Assembly: GCA_038363925.1 (NCBI GenBank)
Contig: JAQQWL010000007.1
Location: 1,240,001-1,304,000, forward strand
Length of the DNA stretch: 64,000 nt
DNA from: Apiospora phragmitis
Taxonomy: Eukaryota > Ascomycota > Sordariomycetes > Amphisphaeriales > Apiosporaceae
Direction of reading: 5' to 3'
Shown here: positions 27,101 to 36,191 of the stretch, one piece after another
How the letters are laid out: each line of letters starts with the position of its first letter
How positions within the stretch are numbered: the first letter of the stretch is position 1
Position numbers and translations under genes: made by a program
The notes under the pieces: generated by a model
Told to the model about the DNA's origin: nothing
Databases searched by the model: none
Seen by the model: only the letters and a program-made list of their open reading frames with translations

Positions 27101-29038
27101 GAAGAAAGACGGCCACCAAGCAGTCCGATGGAACTATGCTTACAAAAGTTTTGGGCTTCAATTCTCCAACTCGATATGGAGTCAATCAACGCGAACGATA
27201 GCTTCCTTGATCTTGGTGGTGATTCCATCCAAGCGATGAAGCTTGCCACGAGAGCCCGAAGCCAGGGTCTTTTGCTCGCCGTAACCGACATCCTCAGGAC
27301 TCCAAAGCTATCTGGTATGGCATGCAAATTGAGACGTAATGATGAGAAAGCTGGCCATGCCGTCGCGTTTCAACCACTTTCACTTTTGCCCTCCGGCAGC
27401 CAATCAGCAGTGGAAGATAACCTGGTCGAGTATGGCATTCTGCGTGACAGTGTCCAGGATATCTTTCCTGTCACTGACCAGCAGGCGCGGTATCTTCTTT
27501 CCACTTATACGAAAGCCCGAAGTGCCGTCTATTATCTTACCCTGGATCGTGACGATGTGGTCGATCTTGGTCGATTGAACCATACATGGGCTTGTCTCAT
27601 TAAGCAGTTCGACATCTTCCGGACGGCTTTCATCGCATATAAAGACATGTTCCTACAGGTGGTGCTGAAGGGACTGGACGTTGAACTCGGCGTCTTCGAG
27701 ACAGAAACAGACAGCTTGGATGAGTACACTTTGAAGTTGAAGAGGCAAGACTTGCTTCAGGACCTACAATTCGGCAAGCCAGTCACCAAGCTTTCTATAA
27801 TCCACCAGACGCGAGAACAAAACTATCGGGTTGTCGTCCGTCTGTCACACGCCCAATATGACGGCATCTCGATCGGGAAGATGTGGACTGCATTTGAGAA
27901 CGTCTACAACTCGGCTGTACCCGAAGAAGCCGTGGCCGTGGACGCAAGCTTTTCGCAATACATGTATTCTCAGTCGCGCCTTGACAAGGCAAACGCGACT
28001 CAGTACTGGCGAGATCTGCTTCGAGGAAGCACCCTGACACCCATCCGAAGTCAAAAGATGCATCGACTTGGGTACGCGCTTGGCCCGAACGTCATCCAGA
28101 CTATTCCGATGGCCGCACTTCAATCCGATGACTTCACTTTTGCCACGGTCCTCAAGGCTGCGTGGTCATATGTACTCGCCAAACACTCAGCTACCAACGA
28201 CGTATTGTTTGGAAGTTTCACACATGGGCGCATCCAACCGGACGCCCAAGATGTGGTTGGGCCTTGCGTGAACATCGTCCCATTCCGCGTTGTCTTCGTC
28301 GAGGGCTGGTCGGCCAGAGATCTGGTTGCCGCAATCAATAAACAACACTTGGCTGGCATGCCATTCGAGACGATGGGCTCCCGAGAAATCATTCGCAACT
28401 GCACAGACTGGCCAAAGTGGTCTTTCTTCAGCTCCGTCATTATCCATCAGAATTTTGAAAGTCATCATGAGGAAGAGCACTCTGTTGACTTCGACAGGTC
28501 CGACTTTTCATTTGGCGATATCGACGATGTCCAGCTCTATATCACGTCCACACCAGGTCCTGAGACGATGGAAATCGACATGGGCTTCGGGGATAATATC
28601 ATTTCGGATGACCTGGCGCAGCAGCTCGCCTGCGACTTGCGGGAAACGCTCATCAGGTTCTACGGCAACATGGACGCGGAACTCGAAGCACCACGCAATG
28701 GCCAAAACATGCCTGCTCGACTGCCCTTGCCAGCCCATGTCGAGATGACCGAGAATCTCGCAAGTGACGAGAGAAAGATGCTGGATGGCTGCCCCCCTCA
28801 ATTAAGGGAAGCTCTCAGCTCGGCATGGGGATACGTGCTTGGCAAACCCACCACCCCCAGCAATGATTCTTTGGAAGAAACCTTTTTCGATTTGGGTGGC
28901 GATGCCAACAATGCGGGTCAGCTGGCCGCCCACATGCAGAGACAAGGCTACCGGGTGAGAATCGAGGATGTCTTTGAGAACCCAACGTGGCCTAGACTCC
29001 TGCTCTCGCTCATCAAGCAGCAACAAAGCAGCCCCTGA
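1..29038 (+). CDS. Giant nonribosomal peptide synthetase, 3' part (5' end outside window)
   Basis: This is a multimodular NRPS that assembles a peptide on phosphopantetheine arms. Visible domains are one partial T, seven C-A-T modules (three with a terminal epimerase E), a terminal CT condensation domain and a last T. Repeated signatures include PCTPLQEGLLALTAK and HHALYDGWS in C domains, SHxxxDG in C domains after an E, FTSGSTGxPKG in A domains, GGDS in T domains, and HHLVxDLVSW, EGHGRE, TVGWFT and NYHGQFQQ in E domains. The window opens in the T core, so the start codon lies upstream; the TTG at 9 is not a start. The frame is interrupted by single-base indels near 3078, 5093, 8215, 13892, 16828, 19087, 19453, 19948, 20011, 23168 and 23274, with no internal substitution stop seen between them. 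A true intron lies at 21996-22053. The stop is TGA at 29036-29038. Product unknown. Confidence 0.95.
249..3430 (+). other. NRPS module 1: C-A-T
   Basis: The C domain (about 249-1500) has DVFPCTPLQEGLL and HHALYDGWS, with the HH pair at 636-641; it follows a T without E, so an L-type donor is expected. The A domain (about 1560-3150) has VVFTSGSTGAPKG, YGPTEC and, after a one-base frame break at 3078-3081, the PTGKIDRR lysine motif. By visual alignment the pocket reads roughly D-V-C-I-H-I-L-T-F-K, unlike the other A domains of this protein. The T serine is at 3311-3313 (TGGDS). Substrate not assigned. Confidence 0.88.
3540..8090 (+). other. NRPS module 2: C-A-T-E (D-residue module)
   Basis: The C domain (HH pair at 3926-3931) is followed by an A domain (about 4860-6430) that is broken by a missing G in the G run at 5093-5096. 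The A domain keeps FTSGSTGVPKG, YGPCEC and NPSGKLNRR. The visually aligned pocket is about D-T-N-D-I-G-A-P-T-K. The T serine is TCT at 6601-6603 in the NGGDS context shared by all three epimerase modules. The E domain (about 6745-8090) has HHLVVDLVSW (HH at 7153-7158), NEGHGRE, TVGWFT and NYHGQFQQ. All its motif residues are present, so it should deliver a D-residue to the next C domain. Confidence 0.88.
8165..11370 (+). other. NRPS module 3: C-A-T
   Basis: The C domain begins around YPSPPMVDG and has the SHAISDGAS active-site motif (His at 8582-8584). That is the type expected after an E domain, with a D-configured donor. A one-base excess lies in the CT repeat at 8215-8221. The A domain (about 9540-11080) has FTSGSTGLPKG, YGPAEC and MTATGKTDRR; the aligned pocket is about D-V-S-D-L-S-T-V-K-K. 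The T serine is at 11261-11263 (VGGDS). No E follows. Confidence 0.88.
11485..16150 (+). other. NRPS module 4: C-A-T-E (D-residue module)
   Basis: The C domain has HHALYDGWS (HH at 11861-11866). The A domain (about 12790-14500) has FTSGSTGTPKG, YGPCEC and NASGKLNRK, with one extra C in the run at 13892-13895. The pocket aligns as about D-T-Q-E-I-G-S-P-T-K, the same as module 6. The A domain carries an extra Ser/Thr-rich insertion near 14150-14330 between the KDAQVKIHGQ motif and the SYMVPT motif. The T serine is at 14661-14663. The E domain (14800-16150) has HHLVIDLVSW (HH at 15216-15221), NEGHGREPW, TVGWFT and NYHGQFQQ. Confidence 0.88.
16225..20810 (+). other. NRPS module 5: C-A*-T-E with degenerate A domain
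   Basis: C, T and E look intact: SHTVTDGES with His at 16641-16643, T serine at 19315-19317, and E motif HHLVIDLVSW with HH at 19874-19879. The A domain (about 17590-19160) is degenerate. TSGSTG is TSNGAG, PKG is PRG, the FD of the pocket is FS, YGPxE is YRPWG, and the C-terminal GK lysine is Asn (codon 19114-19116). Frame breaks lie at 16828-16831, 19087-19089, 19453-19454, 19948-19953 and 20011, but none of these explains the substituted residues. The adenylation activity is probably lost; the T may be loaded by another A domain or bypassed. Confidence 0.85.
20870..24090 (+). other. NRPS module 6: C-A-T, A domain apparently chimeric
   Basis: The C domain begins at IYPCSPMVDGMLL and has SHAIVDGAS (His at 21294-21296), the type expected after the E of module 5. 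The only intron found in the visible gene (21996-22053) falls near its end. The A domain (about 22280-23860) has FTSGSTGIPKG, YGPCEC and TASGKTDRGK. Its core closely resembles module 4, whereas the part after about 23400 resembles modules 3 and 7. One-base deletions lie at 23168-23170 and about 23274. The T serine is at 23984-23986 (IGGDS). No E follows. Confidence 0.87.
21996..22053 (+). other. Spliceosomal intron in the NRPS gene (58 bp)
   Basis: The donor is GTAAGT at 21996, a CTCAC branch-like element occurs near 22040, and the acceptor is CAG at 22051-22053. Removal joins DPTE directly to YDIS, matching the uninterrupted DPTEYDI of the module 3 condensation domain and restoring the frame. 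This distinguishes it from the eleven single-base frame breaks elsewhere in the gene. Confidence 0.93.
24210..27330 (+). other. NRPS module 7: C-A-T (last full module)
   Basis: This module is read in one uninterrupted frame. The C domain has HHALYDGWS (HH at 24584-24589). The A domain (about 25490-27060) has FTSGSTGVPKG, YGPAEC and GPTGKLDRR; its visually aligned pocket is about D-V-S-D-V-A-M-V-K-K, close to module 3. The T serine is at 27224-27226 (LGGDS). This is the last T able to carry a peptide and so the likely donor for the terminal CT domain. Confidence 0.9.
27420..28720 (+). other. NRPS terminal condensation-like (CT) domain
   Basis: Fungal NRPSs often end in a CT domain that releases the peptide, frequently by macrocyclisation. 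Here the start DIFPVTDQQARYL departs from the PCTPLQEG pattern of the elongating C domains. The active-site motif is SHAQYDGIS, with His at 27848-27850 and the Asp-Gly pair intact. No A domain follows. The family role supports release; whether the product is cyclised, hydrolysed or captured by another nucleophile cannot be read from the sequence. Confidence 0.8.
28770..29038 (+). other. NRPS C-terminal T domain with Ser-to-Ala at the carrier site
   Basis: The last about 85 residues have T-domain form (FFDLGGDANNAGQL, then DVFENPTWPRLL). However, the serine that receives phosphopantetheine is alanine, codon GCC at 28904-28906. The frame here is continuous from 23.3 kb to the stop and no indel is needed. 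This T is therefore predicted to be unable to carry a substrate. The protein ends shortly afterwards at QQSSP. Confidence 0.88.
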
Positions 29039-29506
29039 GTGGTCGGGGATTCGGTACGAAGTAGATTAGATATCGAGGTTTTCATTTGTAATGGGGTGCT
29101 ACTTTTCAAAGCTTAGCTATATCTCTTATGTTCTATTCCTTTCAACTCGCGCGTGAATCACTCTATATGAGAAACAAACATATATAGATCAATTCTTTCT
29201 ATGGTCCGTTGTTCGAAGGCTGTGTGCCCCTTGGTCAGCATTGTCACCTGTTCGGCTAGGCACTCACCATGTCCGAGTCTTTCTCTCCCCTCTGCCTCTG
29301 GGGGCAATGGCTGAGAGGAAACCTTGTCGATGGTGGCCGATCAATGCATTAGTGTCTGCGGACGTTTGTGTTTGTGTTACCCCAGAGAGCTCCTCCCCGC
29401 TGCCGATAACACGCAAGGAAGCCATGGAGTATATTGTGGGAGCTTGAAATAAACCCCAAAAGACAAAATACTACAACAAGAGGTGCATGCAATGGGGAAT
29501 TAGCTT
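29039..29506 (+). other. 3' flank of the NRPS gene
   Basis: This stretch is AT-moderate sequence after the stop codon and should contain the 3' UTR and polyadenylation site. Only short, uninformative ORFs are present. I see no gene in it. Confidence 0.6.
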
Positions 29507-30064
29507 TTATAAATTCAAAACGCTATGAATAATTCCTCGAGTTTGCCGGACGGTATGCCGAGTATTGCTTCGATCAATATGCCTCGTAACGTTCTTCCTT
29601 CGCTTCGGGCACGGCATCTTCCGTAAGTTGGGAGACTGGGAGACTAAACCGCTGCTGCAGGTCTCCAAGCTCCTTTCCGACGGCTGTCGACTGCAGGCGT
29701 TCCCTCCGACAAGTCCGAGGAGTCCTTCCCTATCACCACTCATCATCCTTTGCTTCCCTTTTCGAGCCGTGTTGACGTCTTCCTCTTCTCCAGACTCGGG
29801 CACGCTCACGAGTCTGTGTCCGCATTGCGCTTCGGGGTCAGGGGTCTCGTAGCCCAAGTTGAGAGTCCAACTCGACACCCTCCCTTCAGAGTTGGCTCGT
29901 GGTCGCCCAGTTGCACTCGGAACAAGACCAGTACTGACAATTTGGTCTGGGCGCCTCTCATTCCACTCGGTGTTCGATCCCAGGGCTCGCTCTATATCTT
30001 CCTTCTGAGAGGATCCGGACCGTTTCCTGATATAATCCTCGTATTGTGTGTCCCTCTTGCTTAG
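29507..30064 (-). pseudogene. Orphan minus-strand ORF fragment, unknown
   Basis: An open frame on the minus strand ends at 29507 and carries hydrophilic sequence such as QYEDYIRKRSGSSQKEDIE and SGEEEDVNTARKGKQRM. No family is recognised. Upstream of about 30064 the same frame runs into the antisense of the NACHT/ankyrin remnant, so a real gene here would be cut at that point. It may be a displaced C-terminal fragment of another gene or a chance ORF. Its composition (acidic clusters, KGKQR) is protein-like, but confidence is low. Confidence 0.25.
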
Positions 30065-31070
30065 AACGGCCGCTACGGCTCGACGAGGCCGTGGACGCGC
30101 TTGCAGTGGACACCAGCAGCCAGCCCAGATTTGACGCAGCAAACCGTACGGTGATTCCAGAGAAAATCGCGACCTACTGCGCTGGCCTTGTTATCCTCGT
30201 CAAAAGGCAAGCGGAGGATAATAAAACAACGGTCACGGAAATCCAGCTTGCACACTTCTCGGTCCAGGAGTACCTCACGTCAGGCCGATTGGAAGGCAGC
30301 ATAGCTAACGACCTCCAGGAGACTGCTGCAAGACTCAGCATTATGACCGTTTGTCTTTCGTACCTACTGGATATGGGCTATCCATATACGATAAGCGGAG
30401 CAAGACAGCAGTACCCCATGGCACAATACTCTACGAGATATTGGGCACAAAACGCTGCGGTTATTGAAGGTTCAGATAAGCAGGTTGCAATTGTAAAAGA
30501 GTATTTCTCACATTGGACGGCTTTCGAATTTGGATACCGGCTTTACAGACCAGACAGATCCCGGGAAGAAGAACCTGATGATTACAAAGAGCCGGTTACC
30601 TGTTTATACTACGCAACTGTTTATGGGTTATTCCATTCTGCTAAGGAGCTACTCGAGACGGGTGCCGAAGTCAACGCGCAAGGCGGCAACTTCGGCAATG
30701 CGCTCCAGGCTGCTTCGTTGGGAGGACACGAGGCGATAGTGCGGCTGCTGCTGGAGAAGGGCGCCGAGGTCAACGCGCAAGGCCGTCACTACGGCAATGC
30801 GCTCCAGGCTGCTTTGTACGAACCAGACGAGGCGACAGTGCGGCTACTGCTAGAGAAGGGCGCCGAGGTTCACGCGGATGCTCCGCCACAACAGCAGCCG
30901 GCACATGCCCCTATCTACGCAACAGACGACGACCGGTCCACCATGGCCCTCAGTTCGGGTATGTATCCTGCCTACTTTCCCCCTTCGCCTTGACTAGCCT
31001 GCGTTTACTAGACAACGACGGGTCGGATGTAGACAACCTTCTAATCCCCCCGTCAGGTAGCTCTTCCTGA
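30062..31070 (+). pseudogene. 5'-truncated NACHT/ankyrin (NLR-like) gene remnant
   Basis: The sequence begins with RPLRLDEAVDALAVD and continues through the IQLAHFSVQEYLTS region, typical of the helical part after the NACHT domain in fungal NLR-like proteins. It then has about three ankyrin repeats (GAEVNAQGGNFGNALQAAS, LLLEKGAEVNAQG and a degenerate third). An intron at 30959-31011 (GTATGT to TAG, TGAC branch) joins a short Asp/Ser-rich tail ending at TGA 31068-31070. No NACHT P-loop or N-terminal effector domain is found upstream. A splice acceptor-like TTGCTTAG sits just before 30062. Family members act in nonself recognition; this copy is probably not functional. Confidence 0.7.
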
Positions 31071-31640
31071 AAGAGGCAGAGGCCGGTCTCCCCTGAATCT
31101 TCTACACCCAGCATGACGAAGAGAACAAGGGCGGGAAAGGAAAATTAATTACTACACGGATGGCTTTATTCTAAGAGTGTATTCGATTTTTCACGGAGGA
31201 TATATAGCACATAGTAGCGAAGTTCAAGCCTACGTTTTATATGGACGGCAATATCAGCGATATCTTCGACAGATGTAGACTCTACCGGACCTAGACGGAT
31301 ATAATAATTAGACAGTCTCTTAGGCTTTACGCAAAGAGATAGATAGTATGACTAGGGTATTTCAATTGATATCTAAAAGGCTACCCAGGAGGACAGCGCC
31401 GTAACGAAGACGATTGCTACACTGACACTTGCCTTTCTCCCCGCCAACGTTCATCCCTGCAATTTTCAGCATGTCGTTTTCCAACTTCGATGCGGATACG
31501 GGGTGGGCGGCTTCGGACAGGTGGACTGGGCCTTCGCGGCACCGATAACCTTGATGATAACTGCGATGTGGTATTATTAGCAGAAGAGGTTCAGTCAGAC
31601 AGGAGTCCGCCTTAACAGACGACTAGACACTCTACTTTTA
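31071..31640. other. Gene-free degraded sequence before transposon remnant
   Basis: Many stops occur in all frames and no open frame is longer than a few tens of codons. It borders recognisable transposon debris and is probably older repeat material, but I recognise no family in it. Confidence 0.45.
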
Positions 31641-32040
31641 TGAAAAGTAGGGTCTCTGCCCATTAAAAAAGCTCCCCGACGCCAATTTTAAATGCTATAG
31701 ACCAAATGACGAAAGGTATGCATGCAGTAGTGCATAAGATGACCCTTATGGAAGATCAGATACGCACCTTACAGGAGGCCAATTTAGCACTTTCTAAGCG
31801 CCGGAGAGCTAAAAACTCGCGCGTCCAGCTTGGAGGAGCCCTTACTATACAGGAACCTTAAGAGCTACAGGACGAGAAGGCAAAAGGGAAGCGTCCAGCG
31901 ACTGATGAATACGGAACGGGGGGTCCGTCGAAGCGGAGGGCGACCGGTGGAAGGCGCTGTGGTATCTGCGGCGAGACAGGTTATAATGCGCGAACATGTG
32001 AAAAGGATATAGAATTGAGTAGTGAATTAGATAAAGAGTG
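31640..32040 (+). mobile_element. DDE1/pogo-like (Tc1-mariner) transposase 3' remnant, copy 1
   Basis: Read on the plus strand, the sequence gives NAIDQMTKGM, a coiled-coil-like stretch, LSKRRRAKNSRVQLGGALTI, and a terminal zinc knuckle with CGICGETGYNARTC. This order is typical of the C-terminus of fungal pogo-type DDE1 transposases. An in-frame TAA follows LTIQEP at about 31859, and the knuckle histidine is tyrosine (TAT), both consistent with C-to-T changes. The upstream catalytic DDE part is missing or unrecognisable. It is a dead element. Confidence 0.7.
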
Positions 32041-32860
32041 ATTTTAATTAATTTATATAAAAGTGGTAAGATATAAAAAGAGTAGCCGACTTAATAATAT
32101 AATTAAATTAGTAATAAACTATATTATATATAATAATATATAAAATAACTATTATAAAAAATTAAAAAATCGTGTGTTTAATTTAAAAGAGCTTTTATTA
32201 TATAAGAATCTTAAGAGTTATAAAATAAAAAGGTAAAAAAAACCGTTTATTAATTAATAAATATAAAACGAGGGGTTTATTAAAGTAAAAGGCGACTAGT
32301 AAAAGGCGTTATAATATTTACGGCGAGATAAGTTATAATATATAAATATATAAAAAGAATATAAAATTAAGTTATAAAGTAAATATAAAGTAATCTTAAT
32401 TAATTTAAAGCGTTAAACTTAAATTAACTTATATAAAAGTAGTAAAATATAAAAAAAGTATTCGACTTTATAATATATTAATTTAATAATAAACCATGTT
32501 ATTTATTATTTTAATTATTTTAAATTTTATAAATTTTAAATATAAAAATATATAATTATAAAGTAAATAAAAAGCTTTTTTTTAATTAATATAAATTAAT
32601 CACTTGAAATAATTACTTAATAATTTTATAATATTAGAGAAAAATTTAAATAAATATAATATAAATATTTATATATTTTATAAATAATAAATATAATTAT
32701 TTAAACTTTAAAAAACTATTTAAAAATATTAAGTAATTTCGCTTTATTTTATTAAATTCTGTTTTCTTTATATAAGCTTATATAATATTTAAATATAAAT
32801 TTTTTTAATTATATAACTAATAACTAGCTAAATCTAGCCTGAGTAAAAGCGGCGGGTACG
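32040..32860. repeat. AT-rich RIP-type block
   Basis: The base composition drops to almost pure A/T with frequent TA dinucleotides and no coding capacity. It holds copy 2 of the transposase end and flanking decayed sequence. Such AT-rich islands are the usual outcome of repeat-induced point mutation in Pezizomycotina. The boundary with normal sequence is abrupt near 32830. Confidence 0.75.
32160..32405 (+). mobile_element. Second, heavily RIP-mutated copy of the same transposase 3' end
   Basis: This segment aligns with copy 1 at an offset of about 353 bp. For example gaaccttaagagctac at 31853 becomes gaatcttaagagttat at 32206, and ggcgagacaggttataa becomes ggcgagataagttataa. Differences are overwhelmingly C-to-T and G-to-A. 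The similarity continues into the 3' flank (atataaaagtggtaag versus atataaaagtagtaaa), with about 25 extra bases in copy 2. Confidence 0.7.
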
Positions 32861-33285
32861 CCATACCCTATCGGGTACGGGGCCCCACGCCAGTATTAAA
32901 CCCCTAACCGCTTACACACAAGACAGACTTCTAGTCAGGCCAACCCCAGTCTTGACAAACTTGATTAGTTCATGGAAATTGGCACGGCCATAAATACTGT
33001 ACATGTATTTGTAATCTCAAGAGCAGACGACAACCTGCCTAGGTAGTCACACATTCTAATACAAAGTCGAAAAGTGCCCCGGAATGAAGAAGGCAAAAGG
33101 ACAGAAGATATGCTAGAAAAGTAGTTTATACTAATCAAACCACCGTCTCTCTTGGCTGAAGCAAGCAGAACATGTCTCTCGGAGAGCGCACTGCTATCTT
33201 ATTTTTCCTGCAGCAAGGACCAGTCCCCGACACACACGATCTCCCTCTCCCTGTCGCTCTAACCCGAAACCGATCGACCGACCAA
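32860..33285. other. Non-coding stretch between repeat block and LysM gene
   Basis: It begins with a GC-rich patch containing two GGGTACG units and a GGGGCCCC palindrome (about 32857-32890) and then becomes ordinary intergenic DNA. It probably contains the 3' UTR of the LysM gene, which ends at 33286. No gene is seen. Confidence 0.5.
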
Positions 33286-34128
33286 TCAATTAGCCGCGCC
33301 CCCCTTCGTGAGCTGGAAAAGCGCAGCGCTGCCTCCCCGATTCCGCGCACGCAACGACCTCTTGGTGGTAGGCGACGAGTAGTTGTTGCTCAGCAACTGG
33401 CCCGCCGCCTCCGCCGCCGCCGCCACCGCATCCGCCCCCACGGCCGGCACCTCGCCCTCGGCCCCGCTGCAGACGGGCACGTTGATGACCTGCCCGGCCT
33501 GCAGGTTGAAGCGGTCGACGCCCGGGTTGGCGGCCTGCAGCGCGGCCGACGAGATGCCGAGGTCCGCGGCGATGGTCACGAACGCGTCGCCCGCCTGGAC
33601 GACGGCCGTGTCCGCGCCCTCGCCGCCCTCGACGCACGTCGCGTTGGAGGGCGGCGTCACGCACGAGGCCGAGTCGGGCGCTGCGAGCGCGACGGGCACC
33701 GTGAGCGTCTGGTTCGGGAAAATGACGTCTAGGTTCGCGAGCTCGTTGGCCGCTGCGATGTCGCAGATGCCTGAGCCTAGCGACTTGGCGATCTTGCCCA
33801 GCGTGTCGGCCGGCTGCACCGTGTAGGTCACGGCCTGGCCCTCGGCGCAGAGGGCGGCCGCTTCTTCTCCGGCTGCTTGTCGTCGGCGGATGCTCCTTGC
33901 GTGGGTATTGGCAGCGGTGCTGGTGTTGGCGCGGACGTGCTACCGGGGACTTATTAATCGAATGATACAAATTATATACAGAAGGTATGGCGTGGGTGTG
34001 GATTCGAGGAATGGGCATGTGTCTAGACTAAGTAATACATATATATGACTTACAAGTTGACGGAAAGGAGGATTCGAGGCAACGGCCAGCTCTGCTGTGA
34101 GGAGCCACAGCAAACTTGAGAAGTACAT
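33286..34128 (-). CDS. Secreted two-LysM protein, effector-type
   Basis: Two exons are inferred: 34054-34128 and 33286-33939, separated by a 114-bp intron (GTAAGT donor, GGTAG acceptor, phase 0), giving about 242 residues. Exon 1 encodes a signal peptide (MYFSSLLWLLTAELAVA). A short pro-region with IRRRQ at residues 42-46 could be cut by a Kex2-type protease. LysM 1 spans about residues 62-108 and LysM 2 about 137-182, separated by a Cys-containing linker; five cysteines remain after the signal peptide. LysM domains bind chitin oligomers, and secreted fungal LysM proteins often shield hyphae or capture chitin fragments; that role is inferred. The gene is very GC-rich and lies next to the AT-rich block. 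Confidence 0.82.
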
Positions 34129-36191
34129 ATTGGCGATGTGTGTCGGAAAGGACAGGGGGCTCCAGTTCGTTCAACGAATGACCGAGAGCCGGTCTCGGTA
34201 GTATGAAATTCTCGCAGAGAAGTTGGTCAGTCAGTTAGATAGAGAAAGGCATACACGGGGTTCGGCCGTACCGGGTTATATGTAGGCGTAGAACAAACAG
34301 AATGCCACTATCTAACCTACAAACATAGCCTTGTTATAGGAGGCTGTGTATCTTTGGGGACTTACATGGATGACCTAGGTTGGGCGATCTTGGGCGTTGA
34401 CGACACATCGGCGGCGCCATGTATCATCGACGCCTCATCTTGCCGGCTTAGCTGGTCAAGCAAAATTACTTGGCGCATGGCTCTTTCTGATGGTACCCAT
34501 GTGATGGCAAAAAGATCTTCTATCCAGGCCGCAAGTCATGCTCACATTTGTCAGAACCAGAACGATACCAGTTTATGGTGCGGACAAGCATTGTTTTCGC
34601 GACGATCGTTCACTTGGGGGGAGGGAGAGTATGGGACGTGCTATCTATCCATCTAGCTATGTAGTTCTAACCTAATAGTATACATGTGATAGTTGGATCA
34701 AAGATGCATCTTGGGCCTCTTGGCTGAGTTCCGTGACCTTAATACGCTCCGTTTCGTAAATCTGGCCTCGCCTTCATTGGTGTTGAGAATCCGTGGTAGA
34801 AAGGCATAAAAGCCAAGAGTCGCGAAGGGGATGACATACATAGGGCACTAACAGGTGTTCCAGATGGCATCGTCCTATTATCAGTATTGGTGTTCATATC
34901 AGAAGCCAAACATATTGAAAGGAGATGTCCGAACTCAGTTTTAGTATCCAACCCGTCACGTGTGTCCGTCCCAGTCCCGAGTCATCATCCAATGGAACAG
35001 ACCCAGCACCAGCAAATAAGCGCCAAGTAGCAATGGCCGCTGCCCATTGGCTGGAGATCTGATGAAGCAAAAGAGAAGAGCAGAATATCTCGAGTCACTT
35101 GTTTCCCCGAGACGACCATTGATCCTGGGCAGCCCGACAGGCGAGGTTAGACGAGTCATGTTTGGTGGCCCAAGCAAGTACATAAAAGGAGCAGAAGTCG
35201 ATACACGCCCAGGCCTGCCACGGTCTGTCACAGCTGGATCATCAAACCTTCCTGGTGTTCACGGCGTGATGCGCTGCGTCGAGACATACAGATAGGCGCC
35301 GTCGTTAGTTAGCAGATTCGAGACGTGGCTTACTCACGGAGAAAGAATCGTATAACGTAAAAAGGCCTATATAGATCAGACTTGCCTACATTTTGCTGTA
35401 AGTATAGCCTATGCTCTCATTCTCATCAGTCTATCCATCAAGCGTATTGCCGTATCGGTGTCGGCCTTCTTGCTCTCAGCTGTCGAGCCATGTCCAGGGC
35501 TTGTTATGTATACCTATAGATTGTCAGGCCATTTCCCGTAAAACAAACCACCAGCTGGGCGGTGTCTTCCAAAGTCTTGAATAGTGGCCAAGAGATGTCT
35601 GGACATATGTCAAAACAATAGGGTACTGCGCCACCCGTTTCGTCGCCATATATAGAGTCCATGTACAAGCATACATGCTATGTCACAAGGCGAAGCATGC
35701 TCTGGCAATGCTCGTTTTGGCACCTGGTTTGAGAAAACTTCTGGTCACCTGCCATCTTCTGTTTATCTGGGCGCACTGGAAACAACCCAAGGTCCTCGGT
35801 GCTCTCCTGCAGTATATGAACATCGGTCACGGTGGTTTAGGAGAGTCACGCCATCAAGAGATCCGAAACTTCTGCATCAACTTTGCACTTTTTCGCTCTC
35901 TTCTAAGCCGACCACATCACGTACAGAATGCCCAGAATTTGGAAAAACGCCTAATCATTCATAACTCCGAAGGTAACCCATCAAGACCATGGGGTCCTGA
36001 ACCGCCTCTGCCTGTGGGCCGAGTCCGATTTATCTCATACTTTCTACTTGAACGCTTTCTCGTCCAGCTGAGTTGCAAATACCCGAAAAACTCAGGGCAG
36101 TGGAGCCTCCAAATAATGCGTCCCTAGCACAGCCGAAGAAGAATTTGTCTTCCTGGTATCCCGGAATGACGCCAAAAACAAGCTTCTGCGC
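34129..36191. other. Two-kilobase intergenic region, no supported gene
   Basis: It should contain the LysM gene promoter (AT-rich just upstream of 34128) and the 3' UTR of the SH3 gene. ORFs at 34354-34656 and 35675-36127 have no recognisable domain, no start context and no plausible splice partners, so they are not called. Confidence 0.5.
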
